A DNA stretch of 64,000 nt from Desulfuribacillus alkaliarsenatis (GTDB lineage: Bacteria; Bacillota; Bacilli; Desulfuribacillales; Desulfuribacillaceae), in assembly GCF_001730225.1 (NCBI RefSeq), contig NZ_MIJE01000001.1:124001-188000 (forward strand), written 5' to 3'. The translations under genes and the position numbers were made by a program. The first letter of the stretch is position 1. Each line of letters starts with the position of its first letter. The notes under the pieces are model-generated. The model was given only the letters and a program-made list of their open reading frames with translations, was not told the origin of the DNA and did not search any database. This document shows positions 45,252 to 55,409 of the stretch, one piece after another.

Positions 45252-45998
45252 ATGATTTTTCCACATGTGCCAATAACCATAAAGGTAAGTGAGGTTAATC
45301 GCTACCTTGGCTTTAAGAAAAACAAATCGGAAACAACAGAAGAAATTGATGAGCTTATCGAATCAATGCTCAAACAAGCTAAATATATCCTTGAACCAAA
45401 AGGGATGATTCGACATGCGAAAATCGTCACTAAAGACCCTAAGAAATTCGAAATTACTTGCACTGATAGCAATGTTGCGGAACATGGGAAAGATGTACAT
45501 GCTTCTTATATAATCCGAAGTGAGAAAGTGTACAAGCATTTAGCGGAATGTGAAGCAATTACATTACTAGGAGTAACAATTGGAGAACAAATCGATATGG
45601 AAATCGATCGTTTATTTAAAGAACAGCAGCCTACAAAGGCACTGATTTTAGATGCAATTGGCTCTGATGCTGTTGAACGAGTCGCTGATTATGTAGATGA
45701 TTACGTGAAGAAAGAAGCGAAGCGAAAAGGCTATGGCACGAGGTTTCGCTATAGCCCTGGCTATGGTGGCTGGTCCGTTGAGAATCAGCAGGATTTGATT
45801 AACTACTTAGGTGGTAATGAAATAGGTATTAAAACCACGGAGCATAGTCAGCTAATACCCCGCAAGTCAGTATCGGCAATTATTGGCTGGTATCCATTGA
45901 CCCATACTAATAATGGGTTATCCGAACAGGAGTCAGCAGACCAGGAAACTAAGTGTAAGATGTGTGACTCAGTAGATTGTCAAATTAGAGATAGTTAG
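45252..45998 (+). CDS. methionine synthase reactivation-domain protein
   Basis: 248 residues. Corresponds to the MetH activation (AdoMet-binding) domain as a separate protein: the RxxxGYxxxP-like segment RFRYSPGYGGWSV is the AdoMet site, and LLGVTIGEQIDMEIDRLF and LDAIGSDAVERVADYV belong to the family. A CKMCDSVDCQ cysteine cluster at the end is common in the stand-alone version. It should restore the cob(II)alamin form of the neighbouring MetH with an electron donor and AdoMet. The MetH gene follows after 11 bases. Confidence 0.88.
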   Translation: MIFPHVPITIKVSEVNRYLGFKKNKSETTEEIDELIESMLKQAKYILEPKGMIRHAKIVTKDPKKFEITCTDSNVAEHGKDVHASYIIRSEKVYKHLAECEAITLLGVTIGEQIDMEIDRLFKEQQPTKALILDAIGSDAVERVADYVDDYVKKEAKRKGYGTRFRYSPGYGGWSVENQQDLINYLGGNEIGIKTTEHSQLIPRKSVSAIIGWYPLTHTNNGLSEQESADQETKCKMCDSVDCQIRDS

Positions 45999-46009
45999 GA
46001 GAGATTTGT

Positions 46010-48445
46010 TTGAGGAATTGGTTAAAGGAATATTTGCAGAAAAACATACTAATTTTTGACGGTGCTATGGGAACACAGCTACAAAGCAAAGGCTTCCCTA
46101 CTGGGGCTAGTCCTGAAAGCTGGAATATAGAACGGCCAGAGGTAATAACGGCAATTCATAGAGCTTATTTTGAAGCTGGTAGCAATGTTGTTACAACCAA
46201 TACCTTTGGCGGAAACCGTATTAAGCTAAAGGAGTTTGGCTTAGAAAATCAGCTTGAACAGATTAATATGCAGGCTGTACAGTGCGCTAAAGCAGCGATA
46301 TTCAATGACAGTCAGTGGGTAGCTGGTAGCATGGGACCTACTGGAAAATTTGTTGAGCCACTAGGTGAAATTAGCTTCGATGAAATGTATGACATATTCA
46401 GAGAACAAGCCCAAGCTTTAGAAAAAGGCGGCGCAGACCTACTGATTATCGAAACCTCAGGTGATATAGGTGAAATGCGTGCAGCGGCATTAGCTGCTGT
46501 TGAAAACACCAGCATCCCTGTAATCGCCTCATTAACATTTAACGAAGATTTGCGCACGTTCACAGGAACTGACCCTGAAAGTGCTGCTATAATTTTAGAA
46601 AGAATCGGTATTTCAGCCATAGGGGCAAATTGCTCTGGAGGACCTAAGGAGCTTTTGGAAATTGGTAGACTGCTTGCGAGAAACACCAATTTGCCAATAA
46701 TAATACAACCTAACGCTGGACTACCAAAGCTGGTAGATGGTCAAACAGTATTTGACGCAACTCCTGATGAAATGGCAAAATATGCACGGGAAATGGTTGA
46801 ACTCGGAGTTAATATTGTAGGTGCATGCTGCGGAAGTTCACCTGACCACATTAAAGCGATTGCGGAAGCGACTATAGGTATAGAGCCTAAACAGCGACAG
46901 CATCAGTTTGGTCTGCGGATTGCCAGTCGCACGAAGTCTGTTGAAATTCAAGCCTCAAAAGCTCCGATTGCAGTAGGAGAACGGATTAACCCAACGGGTA
47001 GGAAGGCATTATCTGAGGAAATTCGCGCTGGCAAAATGGATATGGTGCGTAAGGAAGCCATTGAGCAGACAGAAGCTGGAGCGGCTGTGCTTGATGTTAA
47101 TATGGGCGTGCCAAAGATTGATCAAATACAGGCGATGAAGACGGCGGTAAATCGTATTCAGACGCTTGTAGACACACCTCTAATGCTAGATAGTACCGAC
47201 CCTAAGGTGTTAGAGGCAGGACTGAAGCAATATCATGGAAAAGCGCTGATTAACTCTGTGAATGGTGAAGAACAGAGCTTACTTGAGGTGTTACCATTAG
47301 TAAAACGCTTCGGAGCGTCAGTTGTAGGACTTGCTCTAGACGACGATGGGCTTCCGGCTACAAAAGAAAAACGCTTAGAAATAGCTACGAAAATTGTTAA
47401 ACGCGCGCAAGAGCACGATATACCTGCGAAGGATATTATTATCGACTGCTTAGTCTTAACGGCAAGCGCTCAGCCAGAAGCGGTTCAGGAAACCCTGCAA
47501 GCGATTCCATTAGTGAAGGAGCAGCTAGGGGTAACGACAATTTTAGGTGTTAGTAACGTGTCCTTTGGTTTGCCAAAGCGTCCATTTATCAATCGGACCT
47601 TCTTTTCAATGGCCTTAGGGGTTGGATTAGATGCTGGTATCATAAATCCGTTAGATATCAACATGATGATGGCACTGAAGACAAGCGCTGTCTTAGCTAA
47701 CCGTGACCCACATGCAGCAGAGTATATAGATTGGTCACAGCATTTAGATGAATCAGCTTCAGAGATTAGTGTGCAGCGCCCAACAGACAAGCAGACGAAG
47801 GATATAGGACAGATTAGCTGTATATTTGAGCTACTAAAACATACGGTAGTTACAGGAGATAAAGAAAACGTAGTTGCTCGTATCAATGATGGATTAGAGC
47901 AGGGACATAGCGCGATGGATCTTCTGAACAAGGGTCTAATCCCAGGAATAGAAGAAGTAGGCGAGAAGTTTGGCAAGGGCATTTACTTCTTACCACAGCT
48001 GATGCTAGCAGGTGAAACTATGACTGCAAGCTTCCATGCATTAGAGCCAGAACTAAATCGTATCGGTAGTAAGAAAATAGGCAAGGTAGTAATGGCAACA
48101 GTAAAAGGAGACATCCACGATATTGGTAAGAATATCGTCAGCGTCCTACTTGCCAACCATGGATTTGATGTGATTGATTTAGGTAAGAATGTCGATACAG
48201 AATTTATCATCCAGCGCGCCATTGAAGAGCAGGCAGATATCATAGGCCTAAGTGCACTGATGACAACGACGATGACAAGAATGCCTGAGTTAATTGACAA
48301 AATTAACGAACAAAAACTACAGCAAAAGGTAATTGTAGGTGGGGCAGTAGTAACGTCTAGCTACGCTAAAGAGATCGGTGCTGATGGTTATTCAAAGGAC
48401 GCTGTAGAGGCAGTTAGCCTCTGCAAACGCCTAATTGCAGAATAG
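46010..48445 (+). CDS. metH: cobalamin-dependent methionine synthase, core form without activation domain
   Basis: 811 residues. Order: homocysteine-binding barrel (about 1-300; [10 protein letters not shown], zinc ligands in NCSGG and [10 protein letters not shown]), pterin-binding barrel (about 320-570; [16 protein letters not shown]), cap and B12 domain (about 590-811; [20 protein letters not shown] with the DxHxxG cobalt-ligand motif). The usual fourth domain is missing, being supplied by the upstream gene. Starts with TTG with AGGAG about 9 bases upstream. Transfers methyl from methyltetrahydrofolate to homocysteine. No S-box was found in front, unlike the metNIQ operon. Confidence 0.93.
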   Translation: MRNWLKEYLQKNILIFDGAMGTQLQSKGFPTGASPESWNIERPEVITAIHRAYFEAGSNVVTTNTFGGNRIKLKEFGLENQLEQINMQAVQCAKAAIFNDSQWVAGSMGPTGKFVEPLGEISFDEMYDIFREQAQALEKGGADLLIIETSGDIGEMRAAALAAVENTSIPVIASLTFNEDLRTFTGTDPESAAIILERIGISAIGANCSGGPKELLEIGRLLARNTNLPIIIQPNAGLPKLVDGQTVFDATPDEMAKYAREMVELGVNIVGACCGSSPDHIKAIAEATIGIEPKQRQHQFGLRIASRTKSVEIQASKAPIAVGERINPTGRKALSEEIRAGKMDMVRKEAIEQTEAGAAVLDVNMGVPKIDQIQAMKTAVNRIQTLVDTPLMLDSTDPKVLEAGLKQYHGKALINSVNGEEQSLLEVLPLVKRFGASVVGLALDDDGLPATKEKRLEIATKIVKRAQEHDIPAKDIIIDCLVLTASAQPEAVQETLQAIPLVKEQLGVTTILGVSNVSFGLPKRPFINRTFFSMALGVGLDAGIINPLDINMMMALKTSAVLANRDPHAAEYIDWSQHLDESASEISVQRPTDKQTKDIGQISCIFELLKHTVVTGDKENVVARINDGLEQGHSAMDLLNKGLIPGIEEVGEKFGKGIYFLPQLMLAGETMTASFHALEPELNRIGSKKIGKVVMATVKGDIHDIGKNIVSVLLANHGFDVIDLGKNVDTEFIIQRAIEEQADIIGLSALMTTTMTRMPELIDKINEQKLQQKVIVGGAVVTSSYAKEIGADGYSKDAVEAVSLCKRLIAE

Positions 48446-48472
48446 GACACAGAGGAACCGTCCCCTTGTGTT
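48445..48472. repeat. REP-like palindromic fragment between metH and uvrC
   Basis: GGACACAGAGGAACCGTCCC followed by CTTGTGTT: outer ACACA/TGTGT and inner GGA/TCC parts form an imperfect hairpin. The wording matches a dispersed 'GGACACAGGGGACGGTTCC'-type element I recall from other Bacillota genomes. It starts at the metH stop codon. Confidence 0.55.
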
Positions 48473-48489
48473 TGTTTGGGGTGAAATAT

Positions 48490-50265
48490 ATGAACTTTAA
48501 AGATAAACTCGCATTATTACCAGCAAAGCCTGGCTGCTATCTAATGAAGGATGATAGCGGTCAGGTTATCTATGTTGGTAAGGCTAAGGTCTTGAAAAAC
48601 CGCGTGCGCTCTTACTTTACAGGCAGTCATGACGAAAAAACACAGCGACTAGTAGCTAATATTGAAGACTTCGAGTATATCGTTACTGATTCAGCTACAG
48701 AGGCATTAATACTTGAGTGTAATTTAATAAAAAAGTACAAGCCACAATATAACATTTTACTTAAGGACGACAAGACCTACCCATACCTAAAAATCACCAA
48801 CGAACAGCATCCGCGCTTAGAGGTTGTACGTAAAGTTCTCAAGGATCAAGGTAAATACTTCGGACCATATCCAAGTGCTCAGGCTGCCCATGAAACAAAA
48901 CGGCTGTTAGGGCGCATCTATCCATTGCGTAAATGTAAAACGATGAAACCTGTCCCGTGCTTGTATTACCATATGTCCCAATGCTATGCACCATGCACTG
49001 AAGTGGTTAATCCAGAAAACTACGAATCAATTGTCTCAGATATTACGAAGTTTCTTAAGGGTGATTATAAAGGACTCCGCGATGAACTGCGAACTAAAAT
49101 GCAAAAGGCAGCGGAGATATTGGATTTTGAGCGGGCTAAAGAATTTCGTGACCAAATCCAAGCCATTGAAACTATTATGGAAAAGCAAAAAATCATCCTT
49201 ACTGATACAGTTGATCGTGATATATTTGGCTATTACGCCGAGCATGGCTGGATGTGCGTGCAGGTGTTTTACATGCGCCAGGGTAAGCTGATTGAACGTG
49301 ATGCTAGCCTGTTCAAGCATTATGGGGACGAGCAAGAGGACTTTATGACCTTTGTAACCCAGTACTACCACGAAAATCACGCTTTGCCAAAGGAAATATT
49401 ACTGCCAGAAGTAAAGGATGCTGTCGAATTAGAGGAATGGCTATCGATTAAAACAAAGGTGCCACAGCGTGGCGCGAAGAAACAGCTTGTAGATATGGCA
49501 AATAATAATGCTAAGATAGCGATAGAAGAGCGATTCTTAATATTAGAACGGGACTACAACAGAACATTTAAGGCGATTGAGGATTTAGCTAAGGCTATGA
49601 ATATTCAGACACCGAGACGAATTGAAGCCTTTGATAATTCCAATATTCAAGGTACTGACCCAGTATCGGCAATGGTTGTCTATATTGACGGCAAGCCTGC
49701 ACGTAAGGAATACCGTAAATATAAGATAAGAACAGTTGTGGGGGCAGACGACTATTCGACCATGCGAGAAGTAATACGCAGGCGATATTTAAGGGTATTA
49801 AAGGATAGCCTGCCGCTGCCAGACTTAATTGTAATAGATGGTGGTAAAGGACAGCTATCGAGCGCTATTGATGTACTGGAAAATGAACTTGGCTTGGATA
49901 TCCCAATCTGTGGCTTGAAAAAAAGCCGCGAGCATAAGACAGAGCAAATCCTATTCGGTAAAAACGCAGAAATTATCCCCCTTGAGAAGTCGAGTGAAGC
50001 CTTTTACCTGTTACAACGAATACAGGATGAAGTTCATCGTTTTGCGATTACCTTTCATCGTCAAACAAAGAATAAAAACACCTTTACATCCGAGCTTGAT
50101 AATATAAAAGGGGTTGGGGAAAAACGCCGTAAAGCGCTGCTAAAGCATTTCGGCTCTATAGAAGGAATCCGTAATGCTAGCGTAGAGGACTTCCGTCAAC
50201 TTGGCATAGGTGATGTATTGGCGCAAACAATACTAGCGAGCCTTAAAGCCAACGAAACTAAATAA
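48490..50265 (+). CDS. uvrC: excinuclease ABC subunit C
   Basis: 591 residues. GIY-YIG nuclease domain at the start ([30 protein letters not shown]), UVR motif around residues 195-230, RNase H-like nuclease domain ([34 protein letters not shown]) and C-terminal helix-hairpin-helix pair ([21 protein letters not shown]). Cuts DNA on both sides of a lesion with UvrAB. ATG at 48490 follows GGGGTGA; an in-frame ATG eight codons earlier lies in the repeat element. Next to sdhCAB as in Bacillus. Confidence 0.95.
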   Translation: MNFKDKLALLPAKPGCYLMKDDSGQVIYVGKAKVLKNRVRSYFTGSHDEKTQRLVANIEDFEYIVTDSATEALILECNLIKKYKPQYNILLKDDKTYPYLKITNEQHPRLEVVRKVLKDQGKYFGPYPSAQAAHETKRLLGRIYPLRKCKTMKPVPCLYYHMSQCYAPCTEVVNPENYESIVSDITKFLKGDYKGLRDELRTKMQKAAEILDFERAKEFRDQIQAIETIMEKQKIILTDTVDRDIFGYYAEHGWMCVQVFYMRQGKLIERDASLFKHYGDEQEDFMTFVTQYYHENHALPKEILLPEVKDAVELEEWLSIKTKVPQRGAKKQLVDMANNNAKIAIEERFLILERDYNRTFKAIEDLAKAMNIQTPRRIEAFDNSNIQGTDPVSAMVVYIDGKPARKEYRKYKIRTVVGADDYSTMREVIRRRYLRVLKDSLPLPDLIVIDGGKGQLSSAIDVLENELGLDIPICGLKKSREHKTEQILFGKNAEIIPLEKSSEAFYLLQRIQDEVHRFAITFHRQTKNKNTFTSELDNIKGVGEKRRKALLKHFGSIEGIRNASVEDFRQLGIGDVLAQTILASLKANETK

Positions 50266-50648
50266 TATGGTCTTTTAGGTAATTACGGTACGCTTTGTAA
50301 TATTACTGTAATATTCATCTATTGTTAACAAGCAAGATAATAGTAGTTTTTAGCTACTGTTAGCGATTGTTATTATATAAAGGATTGAGTTAGTAAATTG
50401 TCGAAATTCAACGACAAAATAACTAGTGAAAAAGTATTGGAGAAGCACTAAAGCGGCACGTTGGTAGTTGTTGGTGCTTCTTGACTGTGCTTTTTAGTGG
50501 GTGTATTATAACACATAACGATATTTTTTAATGTTTTATATAAAGGGGGCATAAAGATACTAGAGTTGTTCTAATAGTAGATAGAGTTGAATATTTACTA
50601 GAATAAAACAGAAGCTTTATTAAAGAAAGGGAAGGGGGAACCAATTAA
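50266..50648 (+). promoter_or_regulatory. sdh control region with promoter and inverted repeats
   Basis: No gene. Promoter TTGACT (50481-50486), 17 bases, TATTAT (50504-50509). Upstream of it an inverted repeat AGAAGCAC / GTGCTTCT (50441-50448 and 50474-50481) ends at the -35 box; part of its left arm (CACTAAA) could instead pair with TTTAGTG at 50493-50499. Further up, a 17-base palindrome AATATTAC-T-GTAATATT (50299-50315) looks like a repressor site. Confidence 0.5.
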
Positions 50649-51269
50649 ATGGATCGTGGAAATCACTTTTTACTAAGGAAGGTACATTCATTATTAGGAA
50701 TCATACCTTTAGGTTTATTTTTAATTTGGCATTTGTATGTAAATTCGATAGCTTTAATGGGTGCGGAGGTTTATGATTCTGTGGTCAATGGACTAATGGG
50801 AATCATGGGTTTTCCGTATGTTCTATTTGTAGAACTGTTCTTCATCTTTATCCCGTTAATTATTCATGGGGTATATGGAATGTACATAGCATACACGTCT
50901 AATTACAATGTTGGTACGTATGGCTATGCGCGCAATTGGGCATTTGCAGTACAGAGGATTAGTGGAGTTATCTTATTCTTCTTCTTAATTTGGCATGTAT
51001 GGCATTTGCGTTTAGCCCACGTTATTTTTGGTACTCCTATCAATTTTGATACTATGGCTGGTATAGTTGCAAGTCCATTCGCATTAGGATTCTTCATTTT
51101 GGGGATTATCTCTGCAGCATATCACTTTGCTAACGGAATTTGGGGTTTCTTAATCACTTGGGGTATTACGGTAGGACCGAAATCGCAAAAGGTTGTAGCA
51201 GTAGCTACCACAGCACTCTTCTTCGTACTTTCTTTCGTTGGTGTGCGCGCGATTTTAGCTTTTGTATAG
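50649..51269 (+). CDS. sdhC: succinate dehydrogenase cytochrome b558 subunit
   Basis: 206 residues, five membrane helices, with histidines for heme ligation in HSLLGIIPLGLFLIWHL, IIHGVYGMYIA, FFLIWHVWHLRLAH and AYHFANGIWGF. Anchors the SdhAB subunits and passes electrons to menaquinone (or in reverse as fumarate reductase). AAGGGGG stands before the ATG. First gene of sdhCAB. Confidence 0.92.
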   Translation: MDRGNHFLLRKVHSLLGIIPLGLFLIWHLYVNSIALMGAEVYDSVVNGLMGIMGFPYVLFVELFFIFIPLIIHGVYGMYIAYTSNYNVGTYGYARNWAFAVQRISGVILFFFLIWHVWHLRLAHVIFGTPINFDTMAGIVASPFALGFFILGIISAAYHFANGIWGFLITWGITVGPKSQKVVAVATTALFFVLSFVGVRAILAFV

Positions 51270-51284
51270 GAGGGAATGGAACAG

Positions 51285-53039
51285 ATGAGCAAACAGAATT
51301 TAGTAATAGTCGGTGGAGGTTTAGCTGGCTTAATGGCAACAATAAAAGCTGCAGAAGCAGGGGTTAAAGTTGACCTAATCTCGCTTTGTCCTGTAAAACG
51401 TTCTCACTCCGTATGTGCTCAAGGTGGGATTAATGGAGCAGTGAATACAAAAGGTGAGGGAGACTCACCTTGGGAGCATTTTGACGACACGGTATATGGT
51501 GGCGACTTCCTAGGAAACCAGACAGCTATTAAAGGCATGTGTGACGCAGCACCTGGGATTTTGCATTTGATGGATCGTATGGGTGTTATGTTCAATAGAA
51601 CACCAGAGGGTTTACTAGATTTCCGTAGATTTGGTGGTACAAAGCATCACCGTACAGCTTACGCGGGTGCTACTACTGGTCAACAGCTTCTGTACGCTTG
51701 TGATGAGCAGGTGCGTAGACATGAAGCGGCTGGTCTAGTTACTAAATATGAAGGCTGGGAAATGATTTCAGTCATTTTAGATGACGAGCAAGTATGTCGT
51801 GGTGTAGTTGTACAGAATTTATCAACGATGGAGCTTAAGGTCTTTAAAGGGGACGCTGTTATTTTAGCTACTGGTGGACCTGGTATGATTTTCGGCAAAT
51901 CAACTAACTCTGTTATTAATACAGGGTCAGCAGTTGGAGCAGCTTACCAACAGGGCGCTTATTTTGCAAATGGTGAGTTTATTCAAATCCATCCGACGGC
52001 GATTCCAGGAGATGATAAGCTACGCTTAATGTCTGAATCTGCACGTGGTGAAGGTGGGCGTGTATGGACATATAAGGATGGCAAGCCTTGGTACTTCCTA
52101 GAGGAGAAATATCCAGCATACGGTAACTTAGTACCGCGTGATATTGCAACCCGTGAAATTTTCGATGTATGTGTTAACCAGAAGCTAGGTATCAATGGTG
52201 AGAATATGGTATACCTAGACCTATCACACAAAGATCCTAAGGAGCTAGATCTTAAGCTTGGCGGTATTATGGAAATCTACGAAAAGTTCGTAGGAGAAGA
52301 TCCGCGTAAGGTTCCAATGAAAATCTTCCCTGGAGTTCACTACTCGATGGGTGGAATCTGGGTTGACATTAACCATATGACAAACATTCAAGGACTATTT
52401 GCTGCTGGGGAATGTGATTACCAATATCATGGAGCAAACCGTTTAGGTGCTAACTCGCTATTATCTGCAATCTACGCAGGAATGGTAGCTGGCCCGAACG
52501 CTATTAAGTACATGAAGGGTCTACAAAAATCCACTGACGATGTAGCAGAATCAGTGTTTGAAATACAACTGAAAGACCAAGAACTAAAGGTTCAAAAGAT
52601 TTACAATATGAATGGTACAGAGAATCCGTACCAGCTGCATAAAGAGCTTGGGGACGTTATGACAGACAACGTTACCGTAGTACGTTATAACGACAAGCTA
52701 GCACAAACAGATGTGAAAATCCAAGAGCTTATGGAACGATATAAGAACATAAATGTTTGTGACACAATTCAGTGGAGCAATCAGACAGCAGTATTCACTC
52801 GTCAGCTTTGGAACATGCTAGAGCTAGCTAGAGTAATTACGATTGGTGCATTAAATCGTAATGAATCTCGTGGTGCTCACTATAAACCAGATTTTACAGA
52901 ACGTGATGACGAGAACTGGTTAAAGACAACAAAAGCAAAACATACTCCAGATGGTCCAGTGTTTGAGTATGAGGAAGTAGATATTTCACATATTAAGCCT
53001 CGTCCAAGGGTGTATGATGTTGATAAGGGGGCAAGCTAA
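51285..53039 (+). CDS. sdhA: succinate dehydrogenase / fumarate reductase flavoprotein subunit
   Basis: 584 residues. FAD-binding start VIVGGGLAGLMATIKAAEAG, flavinylated histidine region RSHSVCAQGGINGA, substrate-site SESARGEGGRVW and HPTAIPG, C-terminal catalytic NESRGAHYKPDF. AGGAGG is well placed for ATG 51285 and too close to an ATG three codons earlier. Oxidises succinate in the TCA cycle or reduces fumarate; the sequence does not decide direction. Confidence 0.95.
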   Translation: MSKQNLVIVGGGLAGLMATIKAAEAGVKVDLISLCPVKRSHSVCAQGGINGAVNTKGEGDSPWEHFDDTVYGGDFLGNQTAIKGMCDAAPGILHLMDRMGVMFNRTPEGLLDFRRFGGTKHHRTAYAGATTGQQLLYACDEQVRRHEAAGLVTKYEGWEMISVILDDEQVCRGVVVQNLSTMELKVFKGDAVILATGGPGMIFGKSTNSVINTGSAVGAAYQQGAYFANGEFIQIHPTAIPGDDKLRLMSESARGEGGRVWTYKDGKPWYFLEEKYPAYGNLVPRDIATREIFDVCVNQKLGINGENMVYLDLSHKDPKELDLKLGGIMEIYEKFVGEDPRKVPMKIFPGVHYSMGGIWVDINHMTNIQGLFAAGECDYQYHGANRLGANSLLSAIYAGMVAGPNAIKYMKGLQKSTDDVAESVFEIQLKDQELKVQKIYNMNGTENPYQLHKELGDVMTDNVTVVRYNDKLAQTDVKIQELMERYKNINVCDTIQWSNQTAVFTRQLWNMLELARVITIGALNRNESRGAHYKPDFTERDDENWLKTTKAKHTPDGPVFEYEEVDISHIKPRPRVYDVDKGAS

Positions 53040-53042
53040 ACC

Positions 53043-53798
53043 ATGAGTGAACAAAAATTTATTCATTTAATAGTAGAGCGTCAGGATAGTCCCCAGAGCT
53101 CACCTTATACAGAAGAATTTAAGGTACCTTATAGAAAAAACATGAACGTTATTAGTACGTTAATGGAAGTTCAGAAGAATCCAGTAAACGCAAAAGGTCA
53201 TCGTACAACTCCGGTAGTTTGGGAATGTAACTGTCTGGAGGAAGTATGTGGTGCATGTTCTATGGTTGTTAATGGCAAGCCGCAGCAGGCGTGTACGGCC
53301 TTGATCGATAAACTAGAGCAACCAATTCGTTTAGCACCGTTAAGCTCATTCCAGATTATTAGAGACTTAATGATTGATCGTCAGGTGATGTTTGATAGCT
53401 TGAAAAAGGTAAAGGCATGGATACCAATCGATGGCACCTATGATTTAGGTCCAGGTCCGAGATTTGCTGAAAGAGAGCGTCAATGGGCGTACGAACTATC
53501 TAAATGTATGACCTGTGGCTGCTGTATGGAAGCTTGTCCGAACTTCAATGAACGAAGTGAGTTCATAGGACCTGCGCCAATCAATCAGGTTCGTCTATTC
53601 AATGTTCATCCAACGGGTGCTATGAATAAGGAAGAACGCTTAGAGTCAATCATGGGACGTGGTGGGATTACTGACTGCGGTAACTCGCAGAACTGCGTAC
53701 AGGCCTGTCCGAAGGAAATACCTTTGACAACCTCATTAGCTGACTTGAATAAGCAAACAACTAAGCATGCATTTAAGAACTGGTTAACGAAGGAATAG
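53043..53798 (+). CDS. sdhB: succinate dehydrogenase iron-sulfur subunit
   Basis: 251 residues. [2Fe-2S] cysteines in CNCLEEVCGACSMVVNGKPQ and a following C, [4Fe-4S] and [3Fe-4S] cysteines in CMTCGCCMEACPN and CVQACPKEIP. Starts 3 bases after the sdhA stop. Ends at a clear terminator. Confidence 0.95.
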   Translation: MSEQKFIHLIVERQDSPQSSPYTEEFKVPYRKNMNVISTLMEVQKNPVNAKGHRTTPVVWECNCLEEVCGACSMVVNGKPQQACTALIDKLEQPIRLAPLSSFQIIRDLMIDRQVMFDSLKKVKAWIPIDGTYDLGPGPRFAERERQWAYELSKCMTCGCCMEACPNFNERSEFIGPAPINQVRLFNVHPTGAMNKEERLESIMGRGGITDCGNSQNCVQACPKEIPLTTSLADLNKQTTKHAFKNWLTKE

Positions 53799-53811
53799 TA
53801 AGTGATTATTG

Positions 53812-53856
53812 AACCTGCTACATAGTCTGTATAGACGGTAGCAGGTTTGTTTTTAT
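53812..53856 (+). terminator. terminator of the sdhCAB operon
   Basis: AACCTGCTAC / GTAGCAGGTT perfect 10-bp stem with a 16-base loop, followed by TGTTTTTATTT. Confidence 0.88.
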
Positions 53857-53916
53857 TTCTATTGGTAAAAATAAGGACGAGGTCTCCTACTGAAATTAGT
53901 TACGAGGTGAAAAGCT

Positions 53917-54339
53917 ATGTACTTTCATGGAATAAAAGCTGAATACCTACAATTTCACTTTCCAATTATAAATCCAGTACACAGTGAGCACCGTCGCTCG
54001 TCTATGCAGCTAACGGATGGACAAAAGCTGAAAGAGCGCTTTGGTTTTGAGCCTGTACATCTTCTTCAATCATCTGATGCACTTTCCAAGCGTTCTTGTA
54101 TTAAGCAGTGTAGTAGGTTTGGAGATACTGTGTTTGTTTTTGAGAATATATCCTTGCCGATTCTGTATTTAAGCAAACACGAACGCGGTGTGGCAGTGCT
54201 TGATTTAAGGGATGCTATATATTGCTATACTACGAAAATGATGAACGCCAATTTAATAAAAAAATATCTTCCTAATTTGCCAATTCGAATTGACTCTATC
54301 CAAAAAAACAATACAATAAGTAACAAAAGTAGCATCTAA
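53917..54339 (+). CDS. hypothetical protein
   Basis: 140 residues, not recognised. No signal peptide or membrane segment; three cysteines near the middle (SCIKQCSRFG) and a hydrophobic strand pattern after it (DTVFVFENISLPILYLSKHERGVAVL in part). GAGGTG precedes the ATG. It shares direction with the HD protein 30 bases downstream, so the two may be co-transcribed. Confidence 0.6.
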   Translation: MYFHGIKAEYLQFHFPIINPVHSEHRRSSMQLTDGQKLKERFGFEPVHLLQSSDALSKRSCIKQCSRFGDTVFVFENISLPILYLSKHERGVAVLDLRDAIYCYTTKMMNANLIKKYLPNLPIRIDSIQKNNTISNKSSI

Positions 54340-54369
54340 TCAATTAACAAGGTAGCAGGGGAGATTTTA

Positions 54370-54963
54370 ATGGCTGCAATAGGACAACGAATTAAACAAT
54401 TGGCGTGGGCCTTAACGGCCCATTATAAGGGGATTGACGAGTTTCAAGTATGCAAACAGCTTAATAATCAAGAGCAAGAACTGTTTTTTGCTATGTCAAA
54501 GCCTGATCAATACCACGCTTTTCGAGTATATGAAACTGTTTTACAGCATTTAGAGAAAGATCGTAACCTAAGTGAATTAGAAATACAGCTGTTAAAAAAA
54601 GCAGCCCTGCTCCATGATGTTGGAAGGATAAAGGGCGAATTTACGATTGCGCATAAAGTACTTGCAGTAATTATCGACCGTTATATTCAGAAAAAACCTT
54701 CAGCAGAAAGGCAAGATATTATAAATCGTGTCATAACTAGGCGACGACCGTATTTTCTATATATATACTATAAACATCCGATTCTATCTAAACAGAGGCT
54801 AGAGCAAATAGGAAGTCATCCGCTGCTTATATTTTTAACAGAGCATCACCATAGTAATTTGCCAGTTCAACAGTTAATAGCAGATGTACAAATAGCTTGT
54901 GAGGACAAGCATACATGGCAGCAGCTTTTAACAATACTGAGAAGTGCTGACGAGCAGAACTAA
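54370..54963 (+). CDS. HD-domain phosphohydrolase
   Basis: 197 residues. The metal-binding core is seen as H (in YHAFRVYETVLQHL), HD in AALLHDVGRIKGEF, and later H in IAHKVLAVIID and EHHHSN. HD-superfamily enzymes cleave phosphate esters of nucleotides or second messengers; the substrate here is open. GGGGAG is 7 bases before the ATG. Lies between the hypothetical gene and the TauE pair. Confidence 0.8.
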   Translation: MAAIGQRIKQLAWALTAHYKGIDEFQVCKQLNNQEQELFFAMSKPDQYHAFRVYETVLQHLEKDRNLSELEIQLLKKAALLHDVGRIKGEFTIAHKVLAVIIDRYIQKKPSAERQDIINRVITRRRPYFLYIYYKHPILSKQRLEQIGSHPLLIFLTEHHHSNLPVQQLIADVQIACEDKHTWQQLLTILRSADEQN

Positions 54964-55061
54964 TTTGATAATAGCTAAAATGCATGAGGAAATGTATGAA
55001 AAGAACGCCTTACTCCATACTAACAATAACGATTGTTGTTTGGTGAAAGGGGTTTTTCTTT

Positions 55062-55409
55062 TTGAAAATCTATTCTGTCATCATTGGTTTTTTAACAGGA
55101 ATTATTAATGGGTTGTTAGGGGTTGGAGGAACAGTACTTGTTCCAGCCATGATTTATATATTACATACAGAGCGTCGTCTAGCCCATGGAACTGCGTTAC
55201 TTATAATCTTTCCGACATCGGTGGTTAGTACATTTGTCTACCTGCAAAATGGCCACGTAGATTTACAGCTAGCTTGGAAGTTGGCTATCGGTGGCGTAGT
55301 AGGGTCTTACATAGGTGCTAAAGCACTGAGGAAAATATCGATGGTCTGGGTGAAGCGTATTTTTGCAATAGTGATGATAGTTGCTGGTATAAGAATGGTG
55401 ATTGGCTAA
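55062..55409 (+). CDS. TauE/SafE-family exporter, N-terminal half as a separate gene
   Basis: 115 residues, TTG start after AAAGGGG. Three to four membrane helices with the family motif NGLLGVGGTVLVPAMIY. A usual TauE/SafE protein has about 250 residues made of two such halves; this gene holds one and the next gene the other. The stop overlaps the next start (TAATG). The two proteins probably assemble as one exporter of sulfite or organosulfur anions (inference from family). Confidence 0.85.
   Translation: MKIYSVIIGFLTGIINGLLGVGGTVLVPAMIYILHTERRLAHGTALLIIFPTSVVSTFVYLQNGHVDLQLAWKLAIGGVVGSYIGAKALRKISMVWVKRIFAIVMIVAGIRMVIG

Noticed and set aside
47485-47982. Long antisense reading frame within metH
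   Set aside because: It lies wholly inside a clear metH coding region, has no ribosome site and shows no family features.
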